Origin: Bradyrhizobium sp. 170
GTDB lineage: Bacteria; Pseudomonadota; Alphaproteobacteria; Rhizobiales; Xanthobacteraceae
Assembly: GCF_023101085.1 (NCBI RefSeq)
Contig: NZ_CP064703.1
Location: 6,944,001-7,008,000 of the forward strand
Direction of reading: 5' to 3'
DNA: 64,000 nt
Positions within the stretch are counted from its first letter, which is position 1; each line of letters begins with the position of its first letter. This document shows positions 1-7,981 of this stretch, in pieces. The notes below the pieces were generated by a model. It was not told the origin of the DNA and did not search any database. It saw only the letters and a program-made list of their open reading frames with translations. The translations under genes were made by a program, and so were the position numbers.

Positions 1-34
1 CCACATATCCCGTTCCGATCATCGCGATGCGCAT
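1..34 (-). CDS. ugd: UDP-glucose 6-dehydrogenase, N-terminus only
   Basis: The first 34 bases, read on the minus strand, give an ATG at 34-32 followed by MRIAMIGTGYV, which is the characteristic start of UDP-glucose/GDP-mannose dehydrogenases: an NAD-binding Rossmann strand with the GxGYVG loop. The rest of the gene lies outside the window. The family oxidises UDP-glucose to UDP-glucuronate, a precursor of acidic exopolysaccharide, which fits the EPS genes throughout the window. A purine-rich AAGGGCGGG stretch precedes the start. Only 11 residues are visible, so a GDP-mannose dehydrogenase of the same superfamily cannot be excluded. Confidence 0.75.
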   Translation of the reverse strand, partial: MRIAMIGTGYV

Positions 35-555
35 GTTGGTACCCGCCCTTGAAATGTGATTTGCTCGCTTCGCCACCAAGTCGCGACGGGCGCCTGCATG
101 GCTTGCGCATTCAGCTAGTGTAACGTCTCAAATTCGGCCGGCCGCTTGATATCGAACGCTTCCTTGTCCATCTCAGTCTGCAGGTCGTTCGAAGGATACC
201 AAGCCATCCTTCAGGCAATCTACAACCAAGCAGCACGCTCGTCTCGACGCGCGATGCTCTGCCGGTGCGCAAACCCTGAGCTGGCCGCCTCTCTCCATTG
301 ATCGATTAATTGCCCCTGCCAATAGTATGAAAGTAAAGAAGTTTTTCCGTTTACGGCACTACCCAATCCGAATTAATCAAACTTGGCGGGTGGCAGATGA
401 TGGCAACGAGGTGCGACGGGCGTTCGGAGCCCGGTTGGCTTACTTGGAAAAGTCCGCTGCCCAGATCCTGCGCCGGGATCACCGAATCTGCACGAGAAGC
501 CGCAGGACCGCATTGATAGGAGCGTACGGGCGTTACCGTTGACGCGGCGCCACGG
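35..555. other. Gene-free interval upstream of ugd
   Basis: No convincing gene is seen here. Short open frames lack family-like sequence. The stretch next to position 35 should contain the ugd promoter on the minus strand, but no clear -35/-10 pair could be assigned. Confidence 0.4.
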
Positions 556-815
556 TGACAGGAAGCATCTGCGTTTTGTCGCGCGCCAACCCTGCATAGT
601 GTGTGGGCGACAGCCCTGCGATCACACCACCCGCGATTTGCGCAAGCTCGCGAGCTTGCACAAAAAGTCAGCGACGAATTTATGGTCTAGCTATGCCGGG
701 CCCACCATCGCGAACTGCACCGTGCAGACAAGGAAATGAACTGGTGGACAAAGACCCGGCACCAACCCCGGCTTTGGCACCAGTCTCTGTGGCTGCTCAG
801 CCATCCGGCTTCGTC
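556..815 (+). pseudogene. Decayed HNH-like CxxC/HHxRF protein
   Basis: Reading across two frames recovers a recognisable rhizobial protein. The first frame gives KHLRFVARQPCIVCGRQPC. After a shift near 622 the next frame gives HHPRFAQARELAQKVSDEF, one in-frame TAG, then LCRAHHRELHRADKEMNWW and a tail rich in Trp and Leu. This is the small CxxC plus HHxRFAQ plus CxxHHxxxH cluster of an HNH-nuclease-like domain common in Bradyrhizobium and its phages (from memory). At least one frameshift and one stop make it non-functional. It is probably a prophage remnant and is unrelated to the EPS genes around it. Confidence 0.65.
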
Positions 816-1336
816 GCCAGTTCGTTTAACATGACAGCTGCGATGCCCTCAATGGCAGAGAAGCGAGGCTCGCGCCGGACCTCCTCCTGTTTTCCGGCGC
901 GAGGGGGCAGGACATGGTGACTTCCCGTCGCCAACATTGCCGCGTCCCATCGCCGGACCTGCTAGGAGGCTGGGAGCTCCAACATAAGCTAATAAACGTT
1001 TTGGGCCGTGTCCTGATAAATCGGCTGGGCTGATCGATGTTCGCTTGCATCCAAAAAGCGGCGTGAAAGCGGACGTTCCCGGACTTCGTATGTGAGCCAT
1101 GGGCCGACACATCGGTATGATTGATCGGGCATAAAGATCTCCAAGGACTGGAGAGCGGTGCACGCCGATCAAATTCCGAGGCAATGTTCCGCAATAGTCG
1201 CAAAGCCGTTCTCTTTGGAACTTCGTTCGCGTCGCCGCTCCACCCGAAAGTCGAGATTGAATGACGGCGCCGAACGTGATCGAGAGTGAGCAAGCCAGGA
1301 CGGTCCGTGAGTCAACGCGCCGCCGAACCATTCTGA
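816..1336. other. Interval without recognised genes
   Basis: Several overlapping open frames exist on the minus strand (for example 826-1293 and 849-1379), but they are Arg/Ser-rich, have no recognisable family features and overlap each other. I treat them as non-coding. Confidence 0.4.
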
Positions 1337-1383
1337 GGTAATCCCTACTCGCAGTTGCACAGCAAATGGAATAGCGCAATTTT
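1337..1383 (+). promoter_or_regulatory. Possible promoter of the acyl-AMP ligase gene (EPS-type motif, weak)
   Basis: GGTAATCC at 1337-1344 is followed, 13 nt after GGTAA, by TTGCAC (1355-1360). An A/T-rich AATTTT lies 17 nt further on. The GGTAA-13 nt-TTG arrangement matches the stronger copies at 5881, 31673, 58607 and 60482. The -35 and -10 here fit only loosely. Confidence 0.3.
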
Positions 1384-1477
1384 AATTTCCCTACGTGCCG
1401 CTCTTGTTACCCATGCGATTGCAGTTGCTTCGTGACGACGGTTGACACCAACCGGGGCGCGGTTCAGGGAGGGAAAT

Positions 1478-4177
1478 TTGCTCCAGCAGAACCGGACGCC
1501 GGCTCGCGTGATCAGCTCCGAGGGTGCCTTGTCCGCCCGCGATACCACAGAGCCTGAAGCCCAATTCACACTCGGCCAAGTCATCGGTAGAATCGCCAGT
1601 TTGTTCCCGCATCAGCCTGCGATCGTCTCTGCCACATTTGCGCCTCTGACGTACCGCGATCTTCAGCGCCAGTTGGACGGCATCCGCCAACAGTTGCGTT
1701 TGGCTGGGTTCGATTGCAACGCCCGGATCGGGGTACTCATGCCGAACGGCGCGGACGCGGTTCTCACCATCGTGGCAACAGCCTGCTGCAGCATCGCGGT
1801 TCCACTTGATCCTCGGCTGTCCCACGTCGAGATCGATCAGCGTCTCGACATGCTGCGCCTGAACGCTCTTCTCGTGCCGCAAGGCAATGCCTCTGAAGCT
1901 CGCCAGGCTGCTGAGCGGAGAAGGCTCGCCATCATCGAAGCCGCTCCGGTCGGACACGGTCAGCTTGGACTCAATATCTCAGTGCAGGTCTCCAACTCCC
2001 CGGCGATCGACGCTGAACCTGATCCAGGCTCGCCCGCCTTCATCCTGCAGACGTCGGGCACGACCGCGCAGCCAAAGCTCATTCCGTTCAGTCATAGCAA
2101 TATGCTGGCCGCGGCCGCACGGCTTCAGGCCTGGTTCGGCCTCACACACTGGGACCGTTGCCTGAGCGTGTCGTCCCCTTACTATTCCCATGGACTCAAA
2201 GTAACGGTCTTCACACCACTGCTGACGGGCGGCAGCATTGCCGTTCCGGCGAACAGTGTCGTCGTGGCGCTGGATGAGTGGCTCGATATCCTGCGGCCGA
2301 CGTGGTACTCGGCAGGTCCTACGCTTCACACTGCCGTGCTGGACAAGGCAGAATACCTTGAGGATGCGCCGACGGCGCACACTCTGCGGTTCGTCGTATC
2401 GGGTGGCGCGCCGCTGCTGAAGGAGGTGCAGGACGACCTGCAGCGCATTTTGGGCGTGCCGGTGCTGGAGCATTACGGCTCCAGCGAAGCCGCCCAGATC
2501 GCCGCCAACCTGCCGCCGCCCGGGCCGAACAGGCCAGGGACTTGCGGGCAACCTTGGCCTGATACCGTGGTCATTGTTGGTGAGGATGGACATCCCTTGC
2601 CAGCTGGCGAGCGAGGCGAGGTCTGGGTTCGTGGTCCCACCGTGATGTCTGGCTATCTCGATGCGCCGGAACTCAATCAAGCTGCCTTCAGAGAGGACTG
2701 GTTTCGCACGGGCGATATCGGCAGCCTCGACGGAGATGGCTTCCTGTCCCTGCACGGCCGCCTCAGTGAAATAATCAACCGCGGCGGCGAGAAGATCGCC
2801 CCGGCTGAGATCGAATCCGCGCTACTACGCCATCCAGCCATAGCCGAAGCTGCTGCTTTCGCAATCGCCCATCCACGACTTGGCGATGACGTCGCAGCCG
2901 CCGTCATTCCACATCCTGGCGTGCAGACGACGCCTGCGGAGCTACGACAGTTCCTGCAACGCGAGTTGGCCTCGTTCAAGATTCCGCGGCACATTCTGTT
3001 CCTCGACCAGCTGCCAAAGGGGGCGACGGGAAAGGTCCAACGGCGACGGCTGCGCGAGTCGCTCGACGGGCTGCTAGGTCAGGGGGCGATGCCCCTGCCT
3101 GCTGTGAACAGCGGGCCATTGGATCTGGAGGCTGAATTGCTGAGCCTATGGCGAAGGCTGCTCAAGTCCGAGGCTGTGACGGTCGACGATGATTTTTTTG
3201 CTAGCGGTGGTGATTCCCTTCTGGCGATGGAAATGCTCATCGAGGTCGAGCGGCTCGTCGGCCACCCCGTATTGGAAACGATCCTGTTCGGGGCAGAAAC
3301 AATCCGGCAACTTGCTCCCAGAATCGCCTTGCAGACGGGCACGCCAGCAACGCCGTTCTTCCAGTTCCGTGCCTGTGGCGATCGACCTCCCCTGTACTTC
3401 TTCAACGGGGACCTCGTCAGCGGCCATTCGTGTATGCGGCGGATGGTGGAGCTTTTCGGGCCCGATTACCCGATCATCTCCATCAATCCCCATGGTCTTC
3501 GTGGGGAGCCGATTCCGCCGTCGATCGAGGAGATGGCCGCCGACCGCCTGCCGCTTATCCTGGAGAGGCAGACCAGCGGTCCGTTCCTTCTGGGCGGCAA
3601 ATGCAACGGCGCCATGGTGGCGTTCGAAACAGCCCGCCTGCTGATGGCAGCCGGCCACAAGGTTGATATGGTTGCGATGGTCGACCCGCCGACTGTCTGT
3701 GCCCGTCCGGTGCCGCGGGCGATCATAGGGCTGATGAAGCCCATAGTTTCGCCTTACCTTTCGCGCTGGACGTTTGAAGTGTTGGCCGGGCTGGAGCGGT
3801 TCTTCAAGGCGAAGGCGAGCAAGCAGACTGCGATCGCCAAGCTATATAACGCTTTATCCAATCCCAATAATGAGATTCCGCCCGCGTTATGGGACGCTTA
3901 TTCCATCGCAATGTCGCAATATCTTCCCGCACCGCTCGAGCTGCCCGTGACCTTTTACGCAGCCGACCACGACGGTCGGGCGTGGTGGCATCTCAGTTCT
4001 CAACTCGAAGTGGTCCAGGTGCCTGGGGGACATTGTGGCTCCCTGACGATCGGCGCGGAACTGCTGGTTGATCATCTGCGGCAAAGGATTGACGGCCTGG
4101 CTGACGGCGCGCCTCGATCAATGAAACCGCACACGTCGCCTGACTATGCACCAAGAGTTGTGGAAGGGCGCGCCTAG
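1478..4177 (+). CDS. Acyl-AMP ligase / carrier protein / thioesterase tri-domain protein
   Basis: An NRPS-like protein of about 899 residues. The N-terminal 525 residues are an adenylate-forming domain: A3 core QTSGTTAQPK, A7 FRTGDIG, A8 INRGGEKIAPAEIE and the A10 lysine in GATGKVQRRR. The HGL motif after the fourth core is typical of acyl- or oxalyl-CoA ligases rather than amino-acid A domains. A carrier domain follows (DDDFFASGGDSLLAME, Ser580 for phosphopantetheine). The C-terminal alpha/beta-hydrolase thioesterase has Cys709 in GGKCNG where Ser is usual, with Asp830 or Asp832 and His852 (GGHCGS) as likely partners. I chose TTG at 1478 because GGGAGGGAAA lies just upstream; TTG at 1442 is the longer alternative. 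It probably loads a carboxylic acid for the cluster; the substrate is unknown. Confidence 0.88.
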   Translation: MLQQNRTPARVISSEGALSARDTTEPEAQFTLGQVIGRIASLFPHQPAIVSATFAPLTYRDLQRQLDGIRQQLRLAGFDCNARIGVLMPNGADAVLTIVATACCSIAVPLDPRLSHVEIDQRLDMLRLNALLVPQGNASEARQAAERRRLAIIEAAPVGHGQLGLNISVQVSNSPAIDAEPDPGSPAFILQTSGTTAQPKLIPFSHSNMLAAAARLQAWFGLTHWDRCLSVSSPYYSHGLKVTVFTPLLTGGSIAVPANSVVVALDEWLDILRPTWYSAGPTLHTAVLDKAEYLEDAPTAHTLRFVVSGGAPLLKEVQDDLQRILGVPVLEHYGSSEAAQIAANLPPPGPNRPGTCGQPWPDTVVIVGEDGHPLPAGERGEVWVRGPTVMSGYLDAPELNQAAFREDWFRTGDIGSLDGDGFLSLHGRLSEIINRGGEKIAPAEIESALLRHPAIAEAAAFAIAHPRLGDDVAAAVIPHPGVQTTPAELRQFLQRELASFKIPRHILFLDQLPKGATGKVQRRRLRESLDGLLGQGAMPLPAVNSGPLDLEAELLSLWRRLLKSEAVTVDDDFFASGGDSLLAMEMLIEVERLVGHPVLETILFGAETIRQLAPRIALQTGTPATPFFQFRACGDRPPLYFFNGDLVSGHSCMRRMVELFGPDYPIISINPHGLRGEPIPPSIEEMAADRLPLILERQTSGPFLLGGKCNGAMVAFETARLLMAAGHKVDMVAMVDPPTVCARPVPRAIIGLMKPIVSPYLSRWTFEVLAGLERFFKAKASKQTAIAKLYNALSNPNNEIPPALWDAYSIAMSQYLPAPLELPVTFYAADHDGRAWWHLSSQLEVVQVPGGHCGSLTIGAELLVDHLRQRIDGLADGAPRSMKPHTSPDYAPRVVEGRA

Positions 4178-4600
4178 CCTGAGCGGGCAGCCAATTGTCG
4201 GCGCCGTGGCATCGAACAACGACCGGGGCCTGTAGATTTTGAAATGACAAGCGCTGGCACGTTCTGAAATTCGGTTGTGGCGGAGGGACCCTGATCACCG
4301 GCGGTCACAGGTCCATGATTGTGCAGGTTGGTTTGCGGAGAAGCGGCTCGCGGAGTCAGAAACCGCTGGGGTAATCAGAAAGGGTCCACACATGGGATCG
4401 AATTCCAGATATAGTTCCGTTATCCGCCTCCGCCGAAGCGATGGTCAGAGACGCCCAAAAGGGCGTGTCCGCCAGAAGGATACCTGTGTGTGACCAGCCA
4501 TCCGGACCCATCGTCGGATCTTCCGCGATCATTGCAGCTGGGCCCTTCGGTCTTTCCGTCGCAGCGCGTCTGCGGTCCTCTGACGTTTGAAAAATAAGCT
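4178..4600. other. Intergenic region between ligase and GNAT genes
   Basis: No gene recognised. GGGTAATC at 4368 followed by TATAGT near 4412 could be a divergent copy of the EPS-type promoter, but it lacks the TTGAGC hexamer, so it is noted only as a possibility. Confidence 0.35.
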
Positions 4601-5767
4601 ATGCCTGAGAGGATCATCGATGTCAGCCTGGAGAACCTGAAGAGCATTGCGTGGCTAGAAACCTCGTGGAAAGAACTCGAAGCGCGGGTGAGTCACTCGT
4701 TCTTTTTGTCTTGGCTCTGGATCGGCACGTGGCTACGGCATCTCCCGGATGACGCGCAACCACACGTCCTCGTCGCTCGGTCGTCAAGCAAGATCGTTGG
4801 CTTGGCGATTATTTGCAGGCGGAGAGCGTGGAGTCTCGGGCTGCATGCGCGGGCACGTTGGCTACTCAATGAAACAGGCGATACTCGCTTCGACCGATTG
4901 TTCATCGAGTACAATAATATTCTTGCAGAGCAATCCGATGCCGTTGTAGCGGCAGGTCTCGATGCGTTGACGTCCCGCTTGCGCCGCTCGGATCAGTTAG
5001 TGCTCTCCGGAATTGGTCCGGACCTTGAGTTGGCCGCGTGTCGCGCCGCAGGCCGGGTTGGGCTCGTTACCGAGGTGAAACAGGCTGATGCGGCACTGTG
5101 GGTTGATTTCGCCAAAGTCCGCCAGCAAGGGGGGAATTATCACGCCACATTGGGCCGCAGTACTCGCCAGGCCGTGAGCCGTGCCATGCGGTTGTATACC
5201 GAACGTGGTCCCGTTGAACTTCGGATCATGGAAACGACAACGGAGGCCCTCGCCGCGTTCGATTTGCTGAGCGACTTTCATCGGTCGCGATGGGGACGCA
5301 GGGGGGCCTTCGCCAATCCGGGCTTCCGTCCGTTTCACGAGGAGCTAATTGCGCGCGGAGTCCCCATGGGGGGCGTCCGCATCTCACGGACGCTGGCTGG
5401 GGACCAGACAATTGGGGTCGTGTACAATTTCGTACATGACGGTCGTGTCCTTAACTACCAAAGCGGCTTTCTCTATGAGAGCGATGGCCGACTCAAGCCC
5501 GGGCTTGTCAGCCATGTGCTGGCTATTGAGGACAGCATCGCACGCGGGGAACGCAGCTACGACTTCCTGGCCGGTGGCGGTGGGCACAAGTCCCGTCTGG
5601 CCAATAGGGAGCATCCCATGAAGTGGATCGCAATAGGCAGAGACAGTCCAGAGCGCCGCATCGAGGCCAAGCTCCGCAGTGGCAAGCGGATGCTACGAAC
5701 GATTGCTACGGATCTTCTAGAAAAGAAGCTACGGCGCCGTATTCCGTATTTGGGGGCTAGTTCCTAG
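4601..5767 (+). CDS. CelD/BcsL-family GNAT acyl- or aminoacyl-transferase
   Basis: A protein of 388 residues with the layout of the CelD/BcsL (FemAB-like) GNAT family. An N-terminal half begins with the aromatic FFLSWLWIGTWLRHL block. The C-terminal GNAT half has RSTRQAVSRAMR, the acceptor strand around FHRSRWGRRGAF, and LNYQSGFLYESDGRLKPG leading into the family signature YDFLAGGGGHKSRL. Members occur in EPS and capsule clusters and transfer acyl or aminoacyl groups. Between a carrier-linked ligase and a phosphopantetheinyl transferase it could move a carrier-bound acyl group onto an amine, replacing the condensation domain this cluster lacks. That role is inference. The start is ATG at 4601; the ribosome site is weak. 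Confidence 0.8.
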   Translation: MPERIIDVSLENLKSIAWLETSWKELEARVSHSFFLSWLWIGTWLRHLPDDAQPHVLVARSSSKIVGLAIICRRRAWSLGLHARARWLLNETGDTRFDRLFIEYNNILAEQSDAVVAAGLDALTSRLRRSDQLVLSGIGPDLELAACRAAGRVGLVTEVKQADAALWVDFAKVRQQGGNYHATLGRSTRQAVSRAMRLYTERGPVELRIMETTTEALAAFDLLSDFHRSRWGRRGAFANPGFRPFHEELIARGVPMGGVRISRTLAGDQTIGVVYNFVHDGRVLNYQSGFLYESDGRLKPGLVSHVLAIEDSIARGERSYDFLAGGGGHKSRLANREHPMKWIAIGRDSPERRIEAKLRSGKRMLRTIATDLLEKKLRRRIPYLGASS

Positions 5768-5880
5768 GCGATCGGCCCTTTGCCTCCGCTTACGCATTGG
5801 AAGGACGCGGCACTTTGCCACCGATTCACTCATCTCAAGCGGTACAATCTGGGTCACTGGATGGGAACCGGCAACAAATA

Positions 5881-5927
5881 GGTAATTACGATGGTCCATT
5901 GAGCCATGGCAGTGCGGGATTAAAATT
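5881..5927 (+). promoter_or_regulatory. EPS-type promoter upstream of the phosphopantetheinyl transferase
   Basis: GGTAA at 5881-5885, 13 nt, TTGAGC at 5899-5904 as -35, a 16-nt spacer, then TAAAAT at 5921-5926 as -10, about 100 nt before the ATG at 6025. Roughly 80 bases around it resemble the regions at 58560-58660 and 60460-60540, next to the Wzz and Wza genes. Confidence 0.5.
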
Positions 5928-6024
5928 TCAATCAGCAATCCGCTCGAGTGCCCACCCATGACCGTTCCCAATCTACCGGTGGCAATCTGCCAGATCGAGC
6001 TTGGGTTAATAGGAAGTAGTTGTG

Positions 6025-6843
6025 ATGGCTGCTCGCATCAGAGCCTGTGAACAGAGCGACAGCGATAATGGTCGTTCGTCTGGCGCAAGAGGAGAGGAAG
6101 TGGTGTTCTGTCCCGATGATCGGGCTGTCACGCATTCGCAGTTGAGCGCCTTCAGACAACGGTGCGAGCCCTGGACGGAGCAGCTCTCGAGCTTTTTGGA
6201 TAAAACAGTCGAGCTGAGACCCGGGATCATAATGCCGGTTTTCGAGAATGATGGTTTGGAGGTCCTGGCATTCATGCTCGATGCGGAGCAGGACGTCATC
6301 CGTGAGATAGGCGTTTGCCTCAACGAAGAGGAACGTCGTCGCGCCGAGGGGTTGAGACTGGAGCGGGACCGCCGCCGCTTCGTCGCTACCCGGGGGCAGC
6401 TTCGCCGGGTCCTCGCTTCTAAACTGGGAATCTCGCCGTCCGACGTCGAACTAGAATATGGACGCCTCGGCAAACCTCACCTCTCGCACCGCATGCCTGG
6501 TCGCGATTTGCGCTTCAGTGTCTCACGATCCGGAGATGTCGCGGTCGTCGCCCACTCGACCAGGCAAGAGGTCGGGGTGGACATCGAGGCAGTTCTCCCT
6601 GTGCCGGAAGCGGACGAGATCGCCGCGCTCTGCTTTTCCGCCTCCGACTATGGGTCTTATACCGCCCTTGGTCCGGAAGACCGGCTGGAGGGCTTCCTCG
6701 GGCGCTGGACCCGGCTGGAGGCTATCTCTAAGGCCCTGGGGTGCGGCTTAGGACAGCCCCTTTCCTGGGATGAAAGGGATTGGACTGTCCGTAGGTTCGT
6801 ACCGAAATCTGGGTACATCGGGACCGTGGTAGTCCGGAAATGA
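6025..6843 (+). CDS. 4'-phosphopantetheinyl transferase, Sfp type
   Basis: A 272-residue enzyme that would transfer phosphopantetheine from CoA to the carrier-protein serines of the flanking ligase and NRPS proteins. Family signatures are visible in order: RRRFVATRGQLRRVLA, GRLGKPHL, FSVSRSGDVAVVA (usual FNxSHS), the magnesium-site GVDIEAV and WTRLEAISKALGCGL, the usual WTxKEAxxKxxGxG. The Lys of WTxKEA is Leu here, but the metal-binding Glu is kept. The start is ATG 6025 with AGGAAG 8 nt upstream; GTG at 6022 is in frame. Location inside the cluster strongly suggests that the carrier domains are used in vivo. Confidence 0.9.
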   Translation: MAARIRACEQSDSDNGRSSGARGEEVVFCPDDRAVTHSQLSAFRQRCEPWTEQLSSFLDKTVELRPGIIMPVFENDGLEVLAFMLDAEQDVIREIGVCLNEEERRRAEGLRLERDRRRFVATRGQLRRVLASKLGISPSDVELEYGRLGKPHLSHRMPGRDLRFSVSRSGDVAVVAHSTRQEVGVDIEAVLPVPEADEIAALCFSASDYGSYTALGPEDRLEGFLGRWTRLEAISKALGCGLGQPLSWDERDWTVRRFVPKSGYIGTVVVRK

Positions 6844-6889
6844 ATGGTAGCCGGAATTGATGTTTCCGCGATGGCGCACGGAGCAAGAG

Positions 6890-7945
6890 ATGGCAGTTTC
6901 ATCTATGAAAAGCCCTATATCAGCGGACTTGACGCAGGTTTCGGAGCTTTTCGCAGGCCTCGCGGCCAAGGACATCAAGGTCTGGGTAGAGGGAGACCGG
7001 CTGCGGTGCAACGCCCCAGCTGGCGCACTGACGGCGGAGTTTCGCGACCAGTTGCGGGACCGGAAGGGCGAGATCATCGCGTTTCTGAATATGGCCACGG
7101 CGGCGGCCCGGCAACAGCCTGCCATTATTCCCCTGCAGTCTCGCGGAACACGCACGCCGATTTACGCCGTAGCCGGGCATGTCGGGGCGCCCTTCACATT
7201 CTCGGACCTGTCGAAGCACCTGGGCGACGATCAGCCGTTTTACGCACTCCAACCGTCCGGCTGGGATGGGCGGAGCGAGCCGATGGACCGCGTCGAAGAT
7301 ATCGCCGAGTACTTCGCCCGTCAGATCGTCGAATGCCAGCCCACCGGTCCGTACATCATCGCCGGTTTCTGCTCTGGCGCTGCAACCGCTTTCGAACTGG
7401 CGAAAATCCTGGGTCAACGCGGAGCGGAGGTCCCATGCATAGCGCTCTTTGGCCCTCTTCACCCCACCACCTATAGGGAATTGCCGCGTCTGCTGTATTT
7501 CCTTGCTAGGCGTAGCGTCTATCCGCACCTGCAGGAGATGGCGAAGCTGCCGACATTCGGCGCCCGTCTCCGATATTTCGGCGGTCGCCTCCGGAATCTC
7601 GGCGAGCGCGTCCGCGCCCTCGTGACCCGCGTTCGCAAAAGCAAAGAGCCCGTCACTGCGGATCCGGTGCTGGCGAGCAGAGCTCGACTCAAATCCACGG
7701 CGATCACGGCTTTCCGGCGGTACATTCCCACTCCGTATTCGGGTCGAGTATGCATTTTCCTTCCGAACAAGGCCTGGCTGCGATCTGGTGCAGCACCGCT
7801 CCGATGGCTTCGAGTGGTGCCCCATGCCGAATTTTATTTCGGGCCCGAGGACTGCAACGGTTCGCTTATGCTGGAGGAACCGGATGCACCTGCCATCGCA
7901 GAGCTTTATCGCCAGGCGACCCAAAAGGCTGAACGATTGACGTGA
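6890..7945 (+). CDS. Thioesterase with N-terminal TubC docking domain
   Basis: About 351 residues. The first 65 form a TubC-type docking domain (LFAGLAAKDIKVWVEGDRLR to KGEIIAFL), the small fold that lets NRPS subunits recognise each other. Residues 80-340 are a thioesterase alpha/beta-hydrolase. Its nucleophile elbow is GFCSGA, with Cys161 in place of Ser. Where the catalytic His is expected near the C-terminus the sequence reads FGPEDCNGSLMLEEP, with no His. So the domain is either a divergent acyl-transferring enzyme or a binding/editing protein. I chose ATG 6890 because GGAGCAAGAG precedes it; ATG 6860 is in frame. It lies 46 nt after the phosphopantetheinyl transferase and 36 nt before the NRPS, so probably one operon. 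Confidence 0.82.
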   Translation: MAVSSMKSPISADLTQVSELFAGLAAKDIKVWVEGDRLRCNAPAGALTAEFRDQLRDRKGEIIAFLNMATAAARQQPAIIPLQSRGTRTPIYAVAGHVGAPFTFSDLSKHLGDDQPFYALQPSGWDGRSEPMDRVEDIAEYFARQIVECQPTGPYIIAGFCSGAATAFELAKILGQRGAEVPCIALFGPLHPTTYRELPRLLYFLARRSVYPHLQEMAKLPTFGARLRYFGGRLRNLGERVRALVTRVRKSKEPVTADPVLASRARLKSTAITAFRRYIPTPYSGRVCIFLPNKAWLRSGAAPLRWLRVVPHAEFYFGPEDCNGSLMLEEPDAPAIAELYRQATQKAERLT

Positions 7946-7981
7946 TTTGATTTTTTGATTTCCGCAATGGGAGCGTATCTC

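Noticed and set aside
826..1379. Overlapping minus-strand frames of 155 and 176 codons
   Set aside because: They overlap in different frames, neither resembles a known protein, and the region looks like degenerate dispersed DNA.
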